Shown here: in pieces, positions 31,803 to 41,311 of the stretch | Position numbering within the stretch: the first letter of the stretch is position 1 | Layout of the letters: each line of letters starts with the position of its first letter | DNA from: an uncultured Clostridia bacterium | Lineage (GTDB): Bacteria; Bacillota; Clostridia; TANB77; CAG-508 | Length of the DNA stretch: 45,247 bases | NCBI GenBank assembly: GCA_946401865.1 | Contig: CAMIVO010000009.1 | Coordinates: 1-45,247 of the forward strand | Direction of reading: 5' to 3' | The notes under the pieces: model-generated | The model's input: only the letters and a program-made list of their open reading frames with translations | What the model was told of the DNA's origin: nothing | Database searches by the model: none | Program-made: the position numbers and the translations under genes

Positions 31803-32537
31803 CTATAATACTTTTTTTGCTACAACTACTAATCTTCCGTTCTTTATACTATAATCACAAGTAACTAATGTTATAAATTTATCGCTATATTCTGCATTAT
31901 TTTCTGTATTATAAAAAGAGAGTTCTTTACATTTTGTTACAAATGTTTCAAACTCTTTTTCATTATTTGCATTAACAAATTCGTAATACTTAAATTCACT
32001 ATTTGCTGTTGTTCTAAATACTGATATAATCTCATATTCTGTTAAATTATCTTTTGTGTAAAATTTTATATTCTTATGATTTTTGTAAAAATCTTTATTT
32101 CTGTATTTTTCTAATTCTCCAAACATTTTTGAATTGTTTATGTGATGACCATAAATAATTAAATTATCACTTGTTTGTATATCACAATTTTCTGCTAAAA
32201 AAGGTGTTCCCCATTGAGAATATTTTTTATAAAAATCTTTTCTCAAATAAAATTGTGGTCTATCTTCTGTCTGCATTACTGGATAATTTATGTTTGTATC
32301 ATCTATTTTTATCCACCCTACAATATCATTGTTTATTTCATATAGTTCTTCAATATTTATTGTATCTTCCTTTATATTATTTGTATTTTGTTCTTTATCT
32401 TCTGCTATTTCTACTAATTCTTCAAAAGTATTTTCTTGTTTCTTATCTTCTTGCTTATCTTTAAAAATATAATAACTACTAATAAGCATTATGCCTATTA
32501 GTAGTATTATAACTATTCCATATATTATCTTTTTCAT
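31803..32537 (-). CDS. Class B sortase of the transfer region
   Basis: 244 residues. Membrane helix (about 4-24), acidic linker, then a class B sortase barrel: WIKIDDTNINYPVMQ, His131/His132 in IYGHHI, Cys227 in VTCDYS and Arg in NGRLVVVAKK, with the helix insertion typical of class B. Class B-like sortases are standard between VirB4 and CHAP genes in Tn1549-like ICEs and may anchor or assemble a transfer surface protein. Start follows GAGAGGTG, 6 bases after the VirB4 stop. Confidence 0.9.
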   Translation of the reverse strand: MKKIIYGIVIILLIGIMLISSYYIFKDKQEDKKQENTFEELVEIAEDKEQNTNNIKEDTINIEELYEINNDIVGWIKIDDTNINYPVMQTEDRPQFYLRKDFYKKYSQWGTPFLAENCDIQTSDNLIIYGHHINNSKMFGELEKYRNKDFYKNHKNIKFYTKDNLTEYEIISVFRTTANSEFKYYEFVNANNEKEFETFVTKCKELSFYNTENNAEYSDKFITLVTCDYSIKNGRLVVVAKKVL

Positions 32538-32542
32538 TAGTA

Positions 32543-34885
32543 TTACACCTCTCCTGTTGTTTCTTCTATTTTAGTTGTCATCAACTTATACAATTTAGTA
32601 TCTTTAGGAAACTTATTTTTAAATGGAATAAGCGAGTTCCTAACTCTAATTAGTCCCTCGCCACTATTAACATTTGTTATATATCCTTTTTCCATATCTG
32701 ACATTTTCAAGCATCTAGCTAATTCTTCTCTATCTGTTGCAGATTGATTAAGCATTATTATTAATTCACTATTTGAAAACATTGTACTTGAATTATCTCT
32801 TTTTAAAATGTCTTGAATATTTTGAGTTATAGCTGTTGCACATCCTCCATATTTTCTTATTCTTTTCCATAATTCTGTTATAAAAGTTGCAGTATTATTA
32901 TATTTAAAAAGTAAATATATTTCATCAATAAAAATATATGTTCTTTTCCCACTTTTTCTATTTCTTGTAATTCTATTTAAAAAACTATCTAATATTACTA
33001 ACATTCCAATAGGAAGTAATTGTTTTCCTAAATCTTTAATGTCATAACAAATTATTCTATTATTTGTTTCTACATTTGTTTGCTTTGCAAATGTATTTAA
33101 ACTTCCTTTTGTAAATAATTCTAAACCTAAAGCAATTTCTTTTGCCTCTTTTTCTTCTTGTTTTAATAATACCTCTCTAAAATCATTAAGCGTTGGTGGT
33201 GTTCCTTGAAAGTTTCCCTGTTCATAGTATTTATAAACTTCTGTGGTACATCTGTCTATTATTGCCTCTTGGTTTGGTGTTAGCCCTTTTAAAATCTGTT
33301 CACAAAAAGAAAGTATAAATTCTGCTTTTGCAATTAATGGTTTATTATCATCATAATCTTTATTCATATCTAAAGCATTTATATGATTATCACTTGTTGC
33401 AGATATTTTTATAACTTCTCCTCCTAGTTCTTTTATAAGTGATTTATATTCCGCTTCTGGATCTAAAACAATAATGTCTGCATCTGGCTCTCTTAATGCT
33501 ATTGAAGTTATTTCTTGTTTTGCCGTAAATGATTTACCACTACCACTAACGCCTAATATAAATGAATTTCCATTTTGTAATTGTTTTCTATCAATTAAAA
33601 TCATATTTTTTGATATTACATTTTTACCATAATAAACTCCCTGCGTATCTTGAATTTCTTGTACCTTAAAAGGCATAAATACTGCTAAACTTTCTGTTGT
33701 TAATGTTCTTTTTGTATTTATTCTTTTTACACCAGATGGCATTACTGTACTTAATCCATCATATTGTTGATATTTTAATGTTACTAATTGACACATATGT
33801 TTACCTGCCGTTGATGTTAAACTTTCTGTATCATTATCTAATTCTTCTTTACTATCAGCAGTATGCACTATTGTTAGTGTTCCATAAAACATTCTTTGGT
33901 CTCTTGAAGTCAAATCTTCTAACATTCCTCTACTTTCTTCTCTTTGCATTTCCATATCAAAAGGAAGAACTGCAGAAAAGTTATTGTTTTCATTTTGTCG
34001 TCTTTGCCAATTTGCAATATTGGTTTCTACTCCAAGTCTTACCTTTTCGGCTTTTTTTATTGCCTCCTCCATTGGTACTGGTTTTATATCAATACTTAAC
34101 ATCATATTTTTGTTTAAATCTGTTAATTCTGATATTATATTATCTCTTATAAAAGTAGCATATTCTTTAAGATATAATACTCTGCCGTATCTATCTCCCA
34201 TTTTAAAATAATCAGATTTAAATTCAAAAGTATTTGGACAAATATAATCTTTAAAACTATGTCCTTTTCTCATACATTGTTTTAAATCAAATTTATATAA
34301 ATCTTCTTCTCCTACTCTATAAAAGTCATAAAAAATTCTTAATCTTTCATTCAAATCTAATTCTGTAAGTTTAGAGCCTAATTTTGAAAAGTTATTTGAT
34401 AACTCTGTACCTGTTCTTGAAAAATAATTTCTCGATTCTTCAATATTCTTTTTGTCTATTGAAATTGTCAATAATTTTTCTTGTATAATTCCGTTTGAAT
34501 CAATAGAATTTTTTGCAAGTATTTCATTATATTCTTTTCTATATTCTGACAGATTATCATTTCCAACATCTAATTTCATCTTATTATCAAAATCTACTTT
34601 ATTTAATTTTCTGTTTATAATTGTTAGTTTTGGATCAGAGCCACAATCTAATAAATTTAAAATACTTCCATATCCTAAAAACATTGTTTCTTTATCTTCT
34701 TGTCCTGCTACTGCATAATTAACATCTGTAAATCTAAATGTTTTTGAATATTTTTTTCTTCCTACCTCAAATGTTCCATCTTCATATACTGCTCTAATTG
34801 GTATTGCTTGTTGTACACTTCTAGGTATTTTTACTCTTTCTTTTTTTCTTCTTTTTAGAAATAACACTTTTTTTCTCCTCCTCAT
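32543..34885 (-). CDS. VirB4-type conjugation ATPase
   Basis: 780 residues. N-terminal VirB4 domain (about 40-400), then a P-loop ATPase with Walker A GVSGSGKSF near 446 and Walker B FIDEIYLLF near 651. It powers assembly and substrate passage in the type IV secretion channel at the inner face of the membrane. The gene overlaps PrgI by 65 bases from the ATG at 34885. A GTG at 34867, directly after GAGGAGGAG, is an equally plausible start and shortens the overlap to 47 bases. No in-frame CGG. Confidence 0.92.
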   Translation of the reverse strand: MRRRKKVLFLKRRKKERVKIPRSVQQAIPIRAVYEDGTFEVGRKKYSKTFRFTDVNYAVAGQEDKETMFLGYGSILNLLDCGSDPKLTIINRKLNKVDFDNKMKLDVGNDNLSEYRKEYNEILAKNSIDSNGIIQEKLLTISIDKKNIEESRNYFSRTGTELSNNFSKLGSKLTELDLNERLRIFYDFYRVGEEDLYKFDLKQCMRKGHSFKDYICPNTFEFKSDYFKMGDRYGRVLYLKEYATFIRDNIISELTDLNKNMMLSIDIKPVPMEEAIKKAEKVRLGVETNIANWQRRQNENNNFSAVLPFDMEMQREESRGMLEDLTSRDQRMFYGTLTIVHTADSKEELDNDTESLTSTAGKHMCQLVTLKYQQYDGLSTVMPSGVKRINTKRTLTTESLAVFMPFKVQEIQDTQGVYYGKNVISKNMILIDRKQLQNGNSFILGVSGSGKSFTAKQEITSIALREPDADIIVLDPEAEYKSLIKELGGEVIKISATSDNHINALDMNKDYDDNKPLIAKAEFILSFCEQILKGLTPNQEAIIDRCTTEVYKYYEQGNFQGTPPTLNDFREVLLKQEEKEAKEIALGLELFTKGSLNTFAKQTNVETNNRIICYDIKDLGKQLLPIGMLVILDSFLNRITRNRKSGKRTYIFIDEIYLLFKYNNTATFITELWKRIRKYGGCATAITQNIQDILKRDNSSTMFSNSELIIMLNQSATDREELARCLKMSDMEKGYITNVNSGEGLIRVRNSLIPFKNKFPKDTKLYKLMTTKIEETTGEV

Positions 34886-35219
34886 CTTCTTTAATTTCTA
34901 TTTTCAAAAGTTCTTCATAATAGTTTTCTGGCTTAAAGAATAGAACTTTTGGCATCAATATCTCTGACTTAATCCACGCTATTACAAATTCTTCAGCATT
35001 CATTCCGTTGTATTTTACAAAGCCCAATACCCCAAAAGGTACTGCTCCTAAAATACATACCCACGATAAAGTTTCTATTCCGAAATGTCCTCTTAATAAA
35101 AAATATAATAAAACTGCCACTCCACAAGCCAGAGCAGAAAAAATGAACTGTCTTAATGACAGTCCAAAGAAAACAGATTCGGTATAATTACCTATCTCTT
35201 TATTAACTTTAATCTCCAC
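34821..35219 (-). CDS. PrgI-family membrane protein of the transfer channel
   Basis: 132 residues from a GTG at 35219 nine bases after AGGAGG. A short N-terminus (NYTESVFFGLSLRQ) leads into two membrane helices (about 25-45 and 50-68), then a conserved cytoplasmic part and a highly charged Lys/Glu tail. The motif order fits PrgI (VirB3-like) proteins, always just upstream of VirB4. The tail overlaps the beginning of VirB4. Confidence 0.88.
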   Translation of the reverse strand: MEIKVNKEIGNYTESVFFGLSLRQFIFSALACGVAVLLYFLLRGHFGIETLSWVCILGAVPFGVLGFVKYNGMNAEEFVIAWIKSEILMPKVLFFKPENYYEELLKIEIKEDEEEKKSVISKKKKKRKSKNT

Positions 35220-35270
35220 TATTTATCGCCTCCTAATACTTCTTTATATTTATTTTTTTCTATCATAGAA

Positions 35271-36284
35271 TTACCTATCGTCCTTTCTTTTAGTTTTGTC
35301 TTTATATAATTTCATAACATCTGGAACATCACATTTTACTTCATTTTCAATTTTAGTCTTCGTAATGCCATTTTCCTTACAATATTTCAAGTAATTTTGC
35401 ATTCCTTTTTTGTTTTCAATTTCTTCTGGATACATTTCTTCTATATAGTTCCATACATTATAATGGACAACGAAGTCATTTGAATTAAACATCTGATAAT
35501 CATTTTCTAAATATTCAAATAAATGCTCCTCATAATTAAATCTCCATTCTTCTAAAGAACTTATTTTATCTTCTAATTTTTTCATATATGGCTTTATAAA
35601 ACAAAAATTTTCAGTATTTGTATCGTACATTACTACTACTGAATTTTTAGGATTTTTGCTATTAACTAATACATATATTTCTGATAGAGTTTTTGGATTG
35701 CTTATTAAATGTTTATCCCATAAAAAATCCTCTGTTTCTTTTTGTTCTAGTAATGATTTTACCTCATCTTGTATTTTTTCTTTTACTTCTTCTAATGAAT
35801 TACCTTTATCTTTTTCATACTCTACAAAATGAGCGTGAATTTTCAAATATTCCATTGTACCTACCTTATCGTATTTATATAGTTCTTCCATATTAAATTT
35901 TGCAAACATAACATTACAATAATCTAGTATTTTATTTTCTAGCAATTTATCAATAATTTCTTTATCGTTTTCGCTATCAATTAGAACACAATCTGGAGTT
36001 GGTGCAGGTGGAATTACTAATTCTACACCATCTTTTGTCATTTCCTTTTCTTCTTTTGTTTCTCTATCTATCATTAAGACTTTTAAAAATTTTGTATTTT
36101 CATAAGTGCTTACTTTCAAGTTATATTCTTTATCTTTAAATTTAAAAATTTCATTTGTATCATTTAATGCTTTTATTGTTGCCTCATAATCATTTTCTGT
36201 TAGATAACTATAAGAATTTAAAAATTCTTCTTTGCTTAATTCATAAAAGTCCCTCATTTTTTCTTCATCATTTATAAAATCCAT
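35271..36284 (-). CDS. Unknown 337-residue protein in the transfer operon
   Basis: I do not recognise this. It is soluble, strongly acidic and mostly helical, with repeated Glu/Lys/Tyr-rich stretches and a proline-rich bend (ELVIPPAPTPD) near 90. No catalytic motif or membrane segment. It begins after AGAAAGGTTGTG, 15 bases after the TrbL-like gene, and ends 52 bases before PrgI, so it is part of the transfer transcript. An inserted accessory gene is likely, as this position is not occupied by such a protein in the Tn1549 layout I know. Confidence 0.7.
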   Translation of the reverse strand: MDFINDEEKMRDFYELSKEEFLNSYSYLTENDYEATIKALNDTNEIFKFKDKEYNLKVSTYENTKFLKVLMIDRETKEEKEMTKDGVELVIPPAPTPDCVLIDSENDKEIIDKLLENKILDYCNVMFAKFNMEELYKYDKVGTMEYLKIHAHFVEYEKDKGNSLEEVKEKIQDEVKSLLEQKETEDFLWDKHLISNPKTLSEIYVLVNSKNPKNSVVVMYDTNTENFCFIKPYMKKLEDKISSLEEWRFNYEEHLFEYLENDYQMFNSNDFVVHYNVWNYIEEMYPEEIENKKGMQNYLKYCKENGITKTKIENEVKCDVPDVMKLYKDKTKRKDDR

Positions 36285-36299
36285 ATTTTCACAACCTTT

Positions 36300-37138
36300 C
36301 TATAATCCCATCATTTCACGAACAACTCTGTCTGATGCCTTTACCGTACCTACTAAAACTAGCATATTAAAGACTAATTCTCCTACATAACTCCATACTT
36401 GATTAACTGCTTGTGCAGAAGTATCTACCGATGGTGGAGAACTTGCAAACAGAGAAAATATAATACAGGCTAAAACTATAATTGCTCCCTCTAAACATAC
36501 TGCACAATATCCTTTTAAAAAACTTTTTCCAACTTGTTGTGTAGGCTCTCCGTCCAAAAGTAGATAGTGGTATTGGTGCTAATGCCGTATATAAATACAT
36601 TTTGAAAAATCTACCATAGACAGTTAAAATCATTATAAATGATAGAATTGTAATCAAAAGTCCACCGAATTAAAGTAACTGCCCATAATGGAATACTCTC
36701 AAAAAAGCCACAAGATTCAATAGTATCTATCATTTCTTGTGGTAATGCTGTTTGTGTTGCATTTCCTAGTCCTGCCGTCTGCATTATTGTCTGCATAACA
36801 CCCTGTACTATTTTAAATATTGATAGCATTAGTTCAAGCCCATAAGTTATTACTGCTTTTGCTAGTGCAAATCTTACAAAAAGTTTTACAACTTGTTCTG
36901 GCTTTTTTACTTCTGCAAAACTGCCACAAGTTTTTACAACACCAATTAAAAAGAATATCACAAGTAAAGCCAAGCCTATTGCTTGTACTGCTCCATTTAT
37001 ATTTACAATTACATTCCAAATACTGCCACCTTTAAATTGTTCTGGACTTTGTGTTATAAGTGTCCATATTTCATTTAATTTTCCATTCCAAGTATCAAGT
37101 GCATTTTGTAAATTTCCTACTACCCAATTATCTGACAT
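36300..37138 (-). CDS. TrbL/VirB6-like polytopic transfer protein, two CGG +1 shifts
   Basis: Three overlapping frames (36611-37138, 36403-36657, 36300-36557) join into one 278-residue protein when the C of CGG is skipped at 36665-36667 (gives TLIGGLLITILSF) and at 36550-36552 (gives LSTFGGEPTQQVGKSF). The joined protein has five or six membrane helices and the conserved APIPLSTF..EPTQQVGKSFLKGY block of Tn1549-type conjugal membrane proteins. It would form part of the membrane channel. Starts after AAGGAGG. Length across both shifts is an exact multiple of three after removing two bases. Confidence 0.82.
36550..36552 (-). other. In-frame CGG, +1 shift site in the TrbL-like protein (second)
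   Basis: Codons GGA CGG AGA; dropping the C gives GGA GGA GAG (Gly-Gly-Glu) and continues to EPTQQVGKSF. Confidence 0.8.
36665..36667 (-). other. In-frame CGG, +1 shift site in the TrbL-like protein (first)
   Basis: Codons ATT CGG TGG; dropping the C gives ATT GGT GGA (Ile-Gly-Gly) inside a membrane helix. Confidence 0.8.
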
Positions 37139-37204
37139 TCCTTTATCGCCTCCTTATACAATTTTAGGCAAGTCCTTTTATTAGAACTTGCCTATTTTTT
37201 CTTT

Positions 37205-37543
37205 TTATCCTCCAGTAATTAGGTCTAATATTTCTTTTGCAAATGTTATTATTACTCCCCCTGCAACAGTAAGGAAACCATTTGCTCTTTGACTTGCATC
37301 GTGACTTTTTAGTGCTAATCCAACTTGTACAATTCCCCAACCTAGTAATATCATTCCTATTGCTCTTATAATTCCAAAAATAAATGTTGATAAATTATTT
37401 ATAACACTTAATGGATCATTGGCTGCGAAAACATTACTTGCTTGTACTACATTTAAAGCAATTACATAACCACCTATAAAGGCTACTTTTCTTAACATCT
37501 TACTAATTTTCATTTTCTTTGTTACTTTCTTTTTTTCTTTCAT
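37205..37543 (-). CDS. Small pilin-like transfer membrane protein (VirB2/Maff2-like)
   Basis: 112 residues from the ATG at 37543, nine bases after GGAGGATTT; a TTG six bases earlier is also in frame. A basic start and signal-like helix (about 20-42, ending VFAAND) are followed by two membrane helices (about 55-75 and 88-108) separated by a polar loop KSHDASQRA. This matches the small VirB2/TrbC or Maff2-type proteins between VirD4 and TrbL in Tn1549-like ICEs. It overlaps the end of the reconstructed VirD4 gene by 41 bases. Confidence 0.75.
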   Translation of the reverse strand: MKEKKKVTKKMKISKMLRKVAFIGGYVIALNVVQASNVFAANDPLSVINNLSTFIFGIIRAIGMILLGWGIVQVGLALKSHDASQRANGFLTVAGGVIITFAKEILDLITGG

Positions 37544-39357
37544 TTTCAAAATCCTCCATTTTTATATAATTTTCAATATCTTCTTCTGAAAGAAGTTCAT
37601 AAGTTATATTTTCTATTTCTTTCATTTCATCTTTTGTATCTTTTAATTTACTTAAATCTTCTAAAGTTAAAGTATCTATTGTTCCTGTTGCTCTATCTAC
37701 TACTCCGTGTTCATAAAATTCTGCATTTCCATCTGCAGTATATTTAACATTAGGGTGTTTTAAAATGTCATATTTCAAATCTACAACTGGCTTTTCTCCT
37801 CTTATTAAGAGAATAGCCTTTTCATTCGGTAGCATTCTAACTTCATCTGCAGTTAAAAGTTCTCTACCTGTTTGTTGATAATTTGTTGAATAATTCCCAC
37901 TATGTCCTGATGATTTTCCAAAAGTATTTGTATCTATTGTTTCTTTGCCGTAAGAGTTCTGTTACATATTTGTGTGTACTTTGCTCATTTCCGACCTAAA
38001 TATAAAAACTCATCACAATTTCCGTACTATTGATTCCCATTGTTTTTCAAATAGTGCTTTTAATTGTGATAAGTTTTGTAAAATTATAGAAACAAATACA
38101 TTTCTCGAACGCATTACACTTAATATTTTGTCAAAATCATCTGGCAATGCAACATTTGCAAACTCGTCCATTAAAAAATGTACTGGCATTGGCAATGCTC
38201 CTTTGTATTTATTGTCTGCTCTATAAAATGCATTTTGAAATATCTGTGTATATAAAATGCTAACCAAAAAATTATAAGATGTATTACTATCTGGAATAAC
38301 AGCAAATACACAAATTTTCTCCTCTCCTAATTTATCTAGTTCTAATTCATCTGTCATTGTTAAACTTGCTATTTCATCAATATTAAATTTTTCTAGTTTT
38401 GAAGATAATGTAACTTGAATTGATTTTAAAGTTCTTCCTGCTCCACTATGATAATCTTTATAATACTTTACTGCTATATGGTCTGGATTTCTAAATTCTA
38501 ACCTTTTAAATAAAATATCAAGTGGACTTTCATAATCTTCATCATCTTCTTTAGGTTTTCCTGCTCTTAACATTTCTCCTACTGTTGCAAAGTTCTGTTC
38601 ATCTTCTGGTGCTTCATATTTTAGATAAAATATAAGTGCAGATAATAGCATTTGTGCAGCAATGTCCCAGAATGGATCTGATGGGCTACTTCCTTTTGGT
38701 GTTGTACTTTTAAATAAATTAGATACAAGTTTTTGCACATCATTGTCATCTTGTATATATTTAAAAGGATTATAGCAATGACTTAATTTAGGTGTAACTA
38801 AATCTAAAACTTTTACTTTATAACCCTCTTTTTCTAGTAAATGTCCTGTATCTCTTAAAATTTCCCCTTTAGGATCTAATACTACAAATGAGCAATTACA
38901 TTGCATTATATTAGGCTTAACAAAAAATCTTGTTTTTCCTGCTCCGACTTCCACCACAAACTAGAGTATTTAGGTTTCTTCTATGTTTTTGTGCTTTTAG
39001 TCCTATTTTTACATTTTGAGTTAATAATTTGTTTTGTGTTTCTGGCTTTTGCATATATTTTTTATTAACTTGTTTTGCATTGCCCCATACTGCTGAGCCG
39101 TATTCTTCGCCTCTCCTGTAATTTCTTCTAGTTGATAAATATATTCCTATTCCCAGAGCGTAAGCACATAAAAAAATAAAGACAGTTTTTATACTATCTT
39201 TGCAAAATTCTATATTATATGGCTCATTCATTTTTTCTGGTAGTTTTGAAATAATTTCTACTATTCCACCACTTATATATGGTGCTATTAGTAGTGCCAA
39301 CCATACTATTACAATTCCTCCAAAACAAATTAAAACAATGTTAGTTTTATCTTTCAT
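37503..39357 (-). CDS. VirD4-type coupling protein, four CGG +1 shifts
   Basis: Read straight, this region gives three ORFs. Skipping the C of in-frame CGG at 38944-38946 restores the P-loop GGSGAGKTRFF. Skipping at 38022-38024 gives SIVGNCDEFLYLG; at 37991-37993, GGNEQSTHKYVTEL; at 37948-37950, LLGKETIDTNTFGK. The result is 616 residues (length minus four is a multiple of three): two membrane helices near the N-terminus (about 8-30 and 55-77), P-loop near 138, Walker B in HFLMDEFANV and the conserved VirD4 C-terminal block. It couples the relaxase-DNA complex to the channel. Start at 39357 follows AAAAGGATAAAG and overlaps the previous gene by 11 bases. Confidence 0.88.
37948..37950 (-). other. 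In-frame CGG, +1 shift site in VirD4 (fourth)
   Basis: Codons TTA CGG CAA; dropping the C gives TTA GGC AAA (Leu-Gly-Lys) of the conserved LLGKETIDTN block. Confidence 0.8.
37991..37993 (-). other. In-frame CGG, +1 shift site in VirD4 (third)
   Basis: Codons GGT CGG AAA TGA; dropping the C gives GGT GGA AAT GAG (Gly-Gly-Asn-Glu) and avoids the immediate TGA. Confidence 0.8.
38022..38024 (-). other. In-frame CGG, +1 shift site in VirD4 (second)
   Basis: Codons GTA CGG AAA TTG TGA; dropping the C gives GTA GGA AAT TGT GAT (Val-Gly-Asn-Cys-Asp) of the conserved VGNCDEF motif. Confidence 0.8.
38944..38946 (-). other. In-frame CGG, +1 shift site in the VirD4 P-loop (first)
   Basis: Codons AGT CGG AGC; dropping the C gives AGT GGA GCA GGA AAA ACA (Ser-Gly-Ala-Gly-Lys-Thr), the Walker A motif itself. 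Confidence 0.85.
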
Positions 39358-39547
39358 CTCTATCTTTATCCTTTTTAAATAGAGATTTCTTTTTTGTTGG
39401 GGCATCTATAACTTTTTGCAATATTTCTGTTATAAATTCATCATCTTTTTGTTCTTGTATCATTTTAGTTCTCATATCATTTATAATATTTACTATTGCT
39501 CTATGTTCGTATTGGTCAAGTTCTACAACTCTTTTTTCTTCACTCAT
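39347..39547 (-). CDS. Small 66-residue transfer-region protein
   Basis: Helical and charged, with LDQYEHRAIVNIINDMRTKMI and a Lys-rich end. Small proteins of this pattern (EHRALVN...APTKK) recur immediately upstream of VirD4 in Tn1549-like ICEs; function unknown. Start after AGAAAGGTAGG, 11 bases after the ArdC-like gene. Its stop overlaps the VirD4 start, suggesting coupled translation. Confidence 0.7.
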   Translation of the reverse strand: MSEEKRVVELDQYEHRAIVNIINDMRTKMIQEQKDDEFITEILQKVIDAPTKKKSLFKKDKDRDER

Positions 39548-39557
39548 TCTTCTATGC

Positions 39558-40457
39558 CTACCTTTCTGGAACTGTCTTATTCTTTTCCTTACTGCTCATC
39601 TCAAAATAGTCTAACATTCTTGAATTTACTTTTTCAAAATTATCTCTAATTTTATCTAGTTCCATTCTTATTCCTTTTCCTTCTTTTTGGCTAGTTATTT
39701 CACTAGGTAAATCGTTAAAAGCATAATTTGATACATCAATTCCATACTTTTTACAAATCATATAAGAAGTACAATAACTAATAAAATAATTCATATTGCT
39801 TTCTTCTTGGTCTTTTAATTCAATGTTTCCCATTTCTTGTGATAATGTTTGAAACAATGTTTCTCTATCCATATCTTTACAAACATATAGTTTATTTTCA
39901 TTTTTATTATATTCCGAACCTATTTGTCCACTTGGTAATTTTTCTACTGCCTCTCTTGGAACATCACAATTATGCAAAAGTGCTTTTAATAATACTCTAT
40001 CTCCATAATTTATAGTAGTTTCCTGTTTTGGTGCATTTGTTTGAGATATATCAAATACAACTTTTGGATTATAATAAGTTCTTCCATTACTTTTACTTGG
40101 CTCAAGTATTTTTATTCCTTTTGGATTTTCATTTAATTCTACACCTTTTTCTAGCCACGAATTTTTATCTTTAATATTGGTACTTTCTGGTGCTTTTTCT
40201 AATATAACTAAACTATTTCCAACTGAATATTTTGAAAATCTGCTTTGAATGTCTAAATACTCTCTAAACTTTTCGCCATCATTTCCAACTATTTTTGCCA
40301 TTCTATCCATTGTGTTGTAAATATCTTGTCTATCTTTATTTTGTTGCTCTTTCCAATTGTTTTGCCTTTTAGTATTATATTGAGTATTATAATTTTTACT
40401 TGAACTATTATTGCCTCTAGTACCTAATATTTCATCTACCTCATCAACTTCTTTCAT
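39558..40457 (-). CDS. ArdC-like ssDNA-binding domain protein
   Basis: 299 residues. A low-complexity N-terminus (1-45) leads into an ArdC N-terminal-type ssDNA-binding domain (about 50-160) with LDIQSRFSKYSVGNSLVILEKAP and GIKILEPS. The zinc-peptidase motif HExxH of full ArdC is not present; the corresponding stretch reads TLSQEMGN. ArdC-type proteins shield incoming single-stranded DNA during conjugation and can block restriction. It overlaps the PcfB gene by ATGA. Confidence 0.75.
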   Translation of the reverse strand: MKEVDEVDEILGTRGNNSSSKNYNTQYNTKRQNNWKEQQNKDRQDIYNTMDRMAKIVGNDGEKFREYLDIQSRFSKYSVGNSLVILEKAPESTNIKDKNSWLEKGVELNENPKGIKILEPSKSNGRTYYNPKVVFDISQTNAPKQETTINYGDRVLLKALLHNCDVPREAVEKLPSGQIGSEYNKNENKLYVCKDMDRETLFQTLSQEMGNIELKDQEESNMNYFISYCTSYMICKKYGIDVSNYAFNDLPSEITSQKEGKGIRMELDKIRDNFEKVNSRMLDYFEMSSKEKNKTVPER

Positions 40458-41311
40458 TTCGTTTTGCTCCTTTCCTTTTTTCTTCTTTTTCTTCTTGGTG
40501 TATAATCTAAATGTTTGGGCTCTTTAAAATGTTTTCCTTTGTATTTTTCTTTTTCTTTCTTCGGTGTTTTCTTTTCTTTTTCTTTATCTTTAGTAATTGC
40601 ATTTCCTACTGGAATATCTTGCTTTTCTTGTTGTTTTTCCTTTTCTTCTTTTATTTTTAATTCATCTGCAATTTCTTTCAATTCCTTTTTTACTGATTTT
40701 TTTTCTTCGTCAGAACTCTCCATTTTGTCGTCTAATTTGATATTTGAGGAAATCCCTAACGGACTCTTTTCCTCCGTTTCTTTTGTATTATTACTGGGAA
40801 TTTCCTGTTGTAATTCCTCTTTAGGTTTTGGCATTATATCATCTATAAATTGGTCTTCTTCACTTTTTGCAATTTCAACTACTTCTTGAGAATTTGTCTT
40901 ATTCATTTCTTGTTCTAATTCTCTCTTAATAGATGCAACATCTCTGAAATTAAATCTTTCTGCTATTCTATTCATCTTTGAAGCATCTTCTTCTCTAACC
41001 ATAATATCTACCATACCATCAATTTTAGAATTTTTCTTGTCTGCTAATGCACAATATAAAACTCCATATTTTTTTGCCTCTTGTGAAAATTTCTTTAAAT
41101 CTTCTGCTCTAATTGTAAATATTTTTAAAGGTTTTCCTGTTTTTAACATATTTGTTAATCTTGTTTTTCCTTTAGTTTGTTGCTTATCTTTCATAATGGT
41201 ATAAATCATAACTGCCATATTTTTTGCACCTGTTCCTGCAATTTTTAATGCTACTTCCATTCCCTCTAAACTTATTCTAACAACTTCTTCTGCTGAATCT
41301 GATGAGTTCAT
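40454..41311 (-). CDS. PcfB-family (DUF3801) relaxosome accessory protein
   Basis: 285 residues. An N-terminal PcfB domain (1-150) contains SLEGMEVALKIAGTGAKNMA and FTIRAEDLKKFSQEAKKYGVLY, followed by an extended acidic/basic region ending in a Lys/Arg-rich tail. In pCF10, PcfB helps link the relaxase complex to the coupling protein. Here it lies directly after the relaxase, overlapping by 4 bases, as in other ICEs of this group. Confidence 0.88.
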   Translation of the reverse strand: MNSSDSAEEVVRISLEGMEVALKIAGTGAKNMAVMIYTIMKDKQQTKGKTRLTNMLKTGKPLKIFTIRAEDLKKFSQEAKKYGVLYCALADKKNSKIDGMVDIMVREEDASKMNRIAERFNFRDVASIKRELEQEMNKTNSQEVVEIAKSEEDQFIDDIMPKPKEELQQEIPSNNTKETEEKSPLGISSNIKLDDKMESSDEEKKSVKKELKEIADELKIKEEKEKQQEKQDIPVGNAITKDKEKEKKTPKKEKEKYKGKHFKEPKHLDYTPRRKRRKKERSKTK

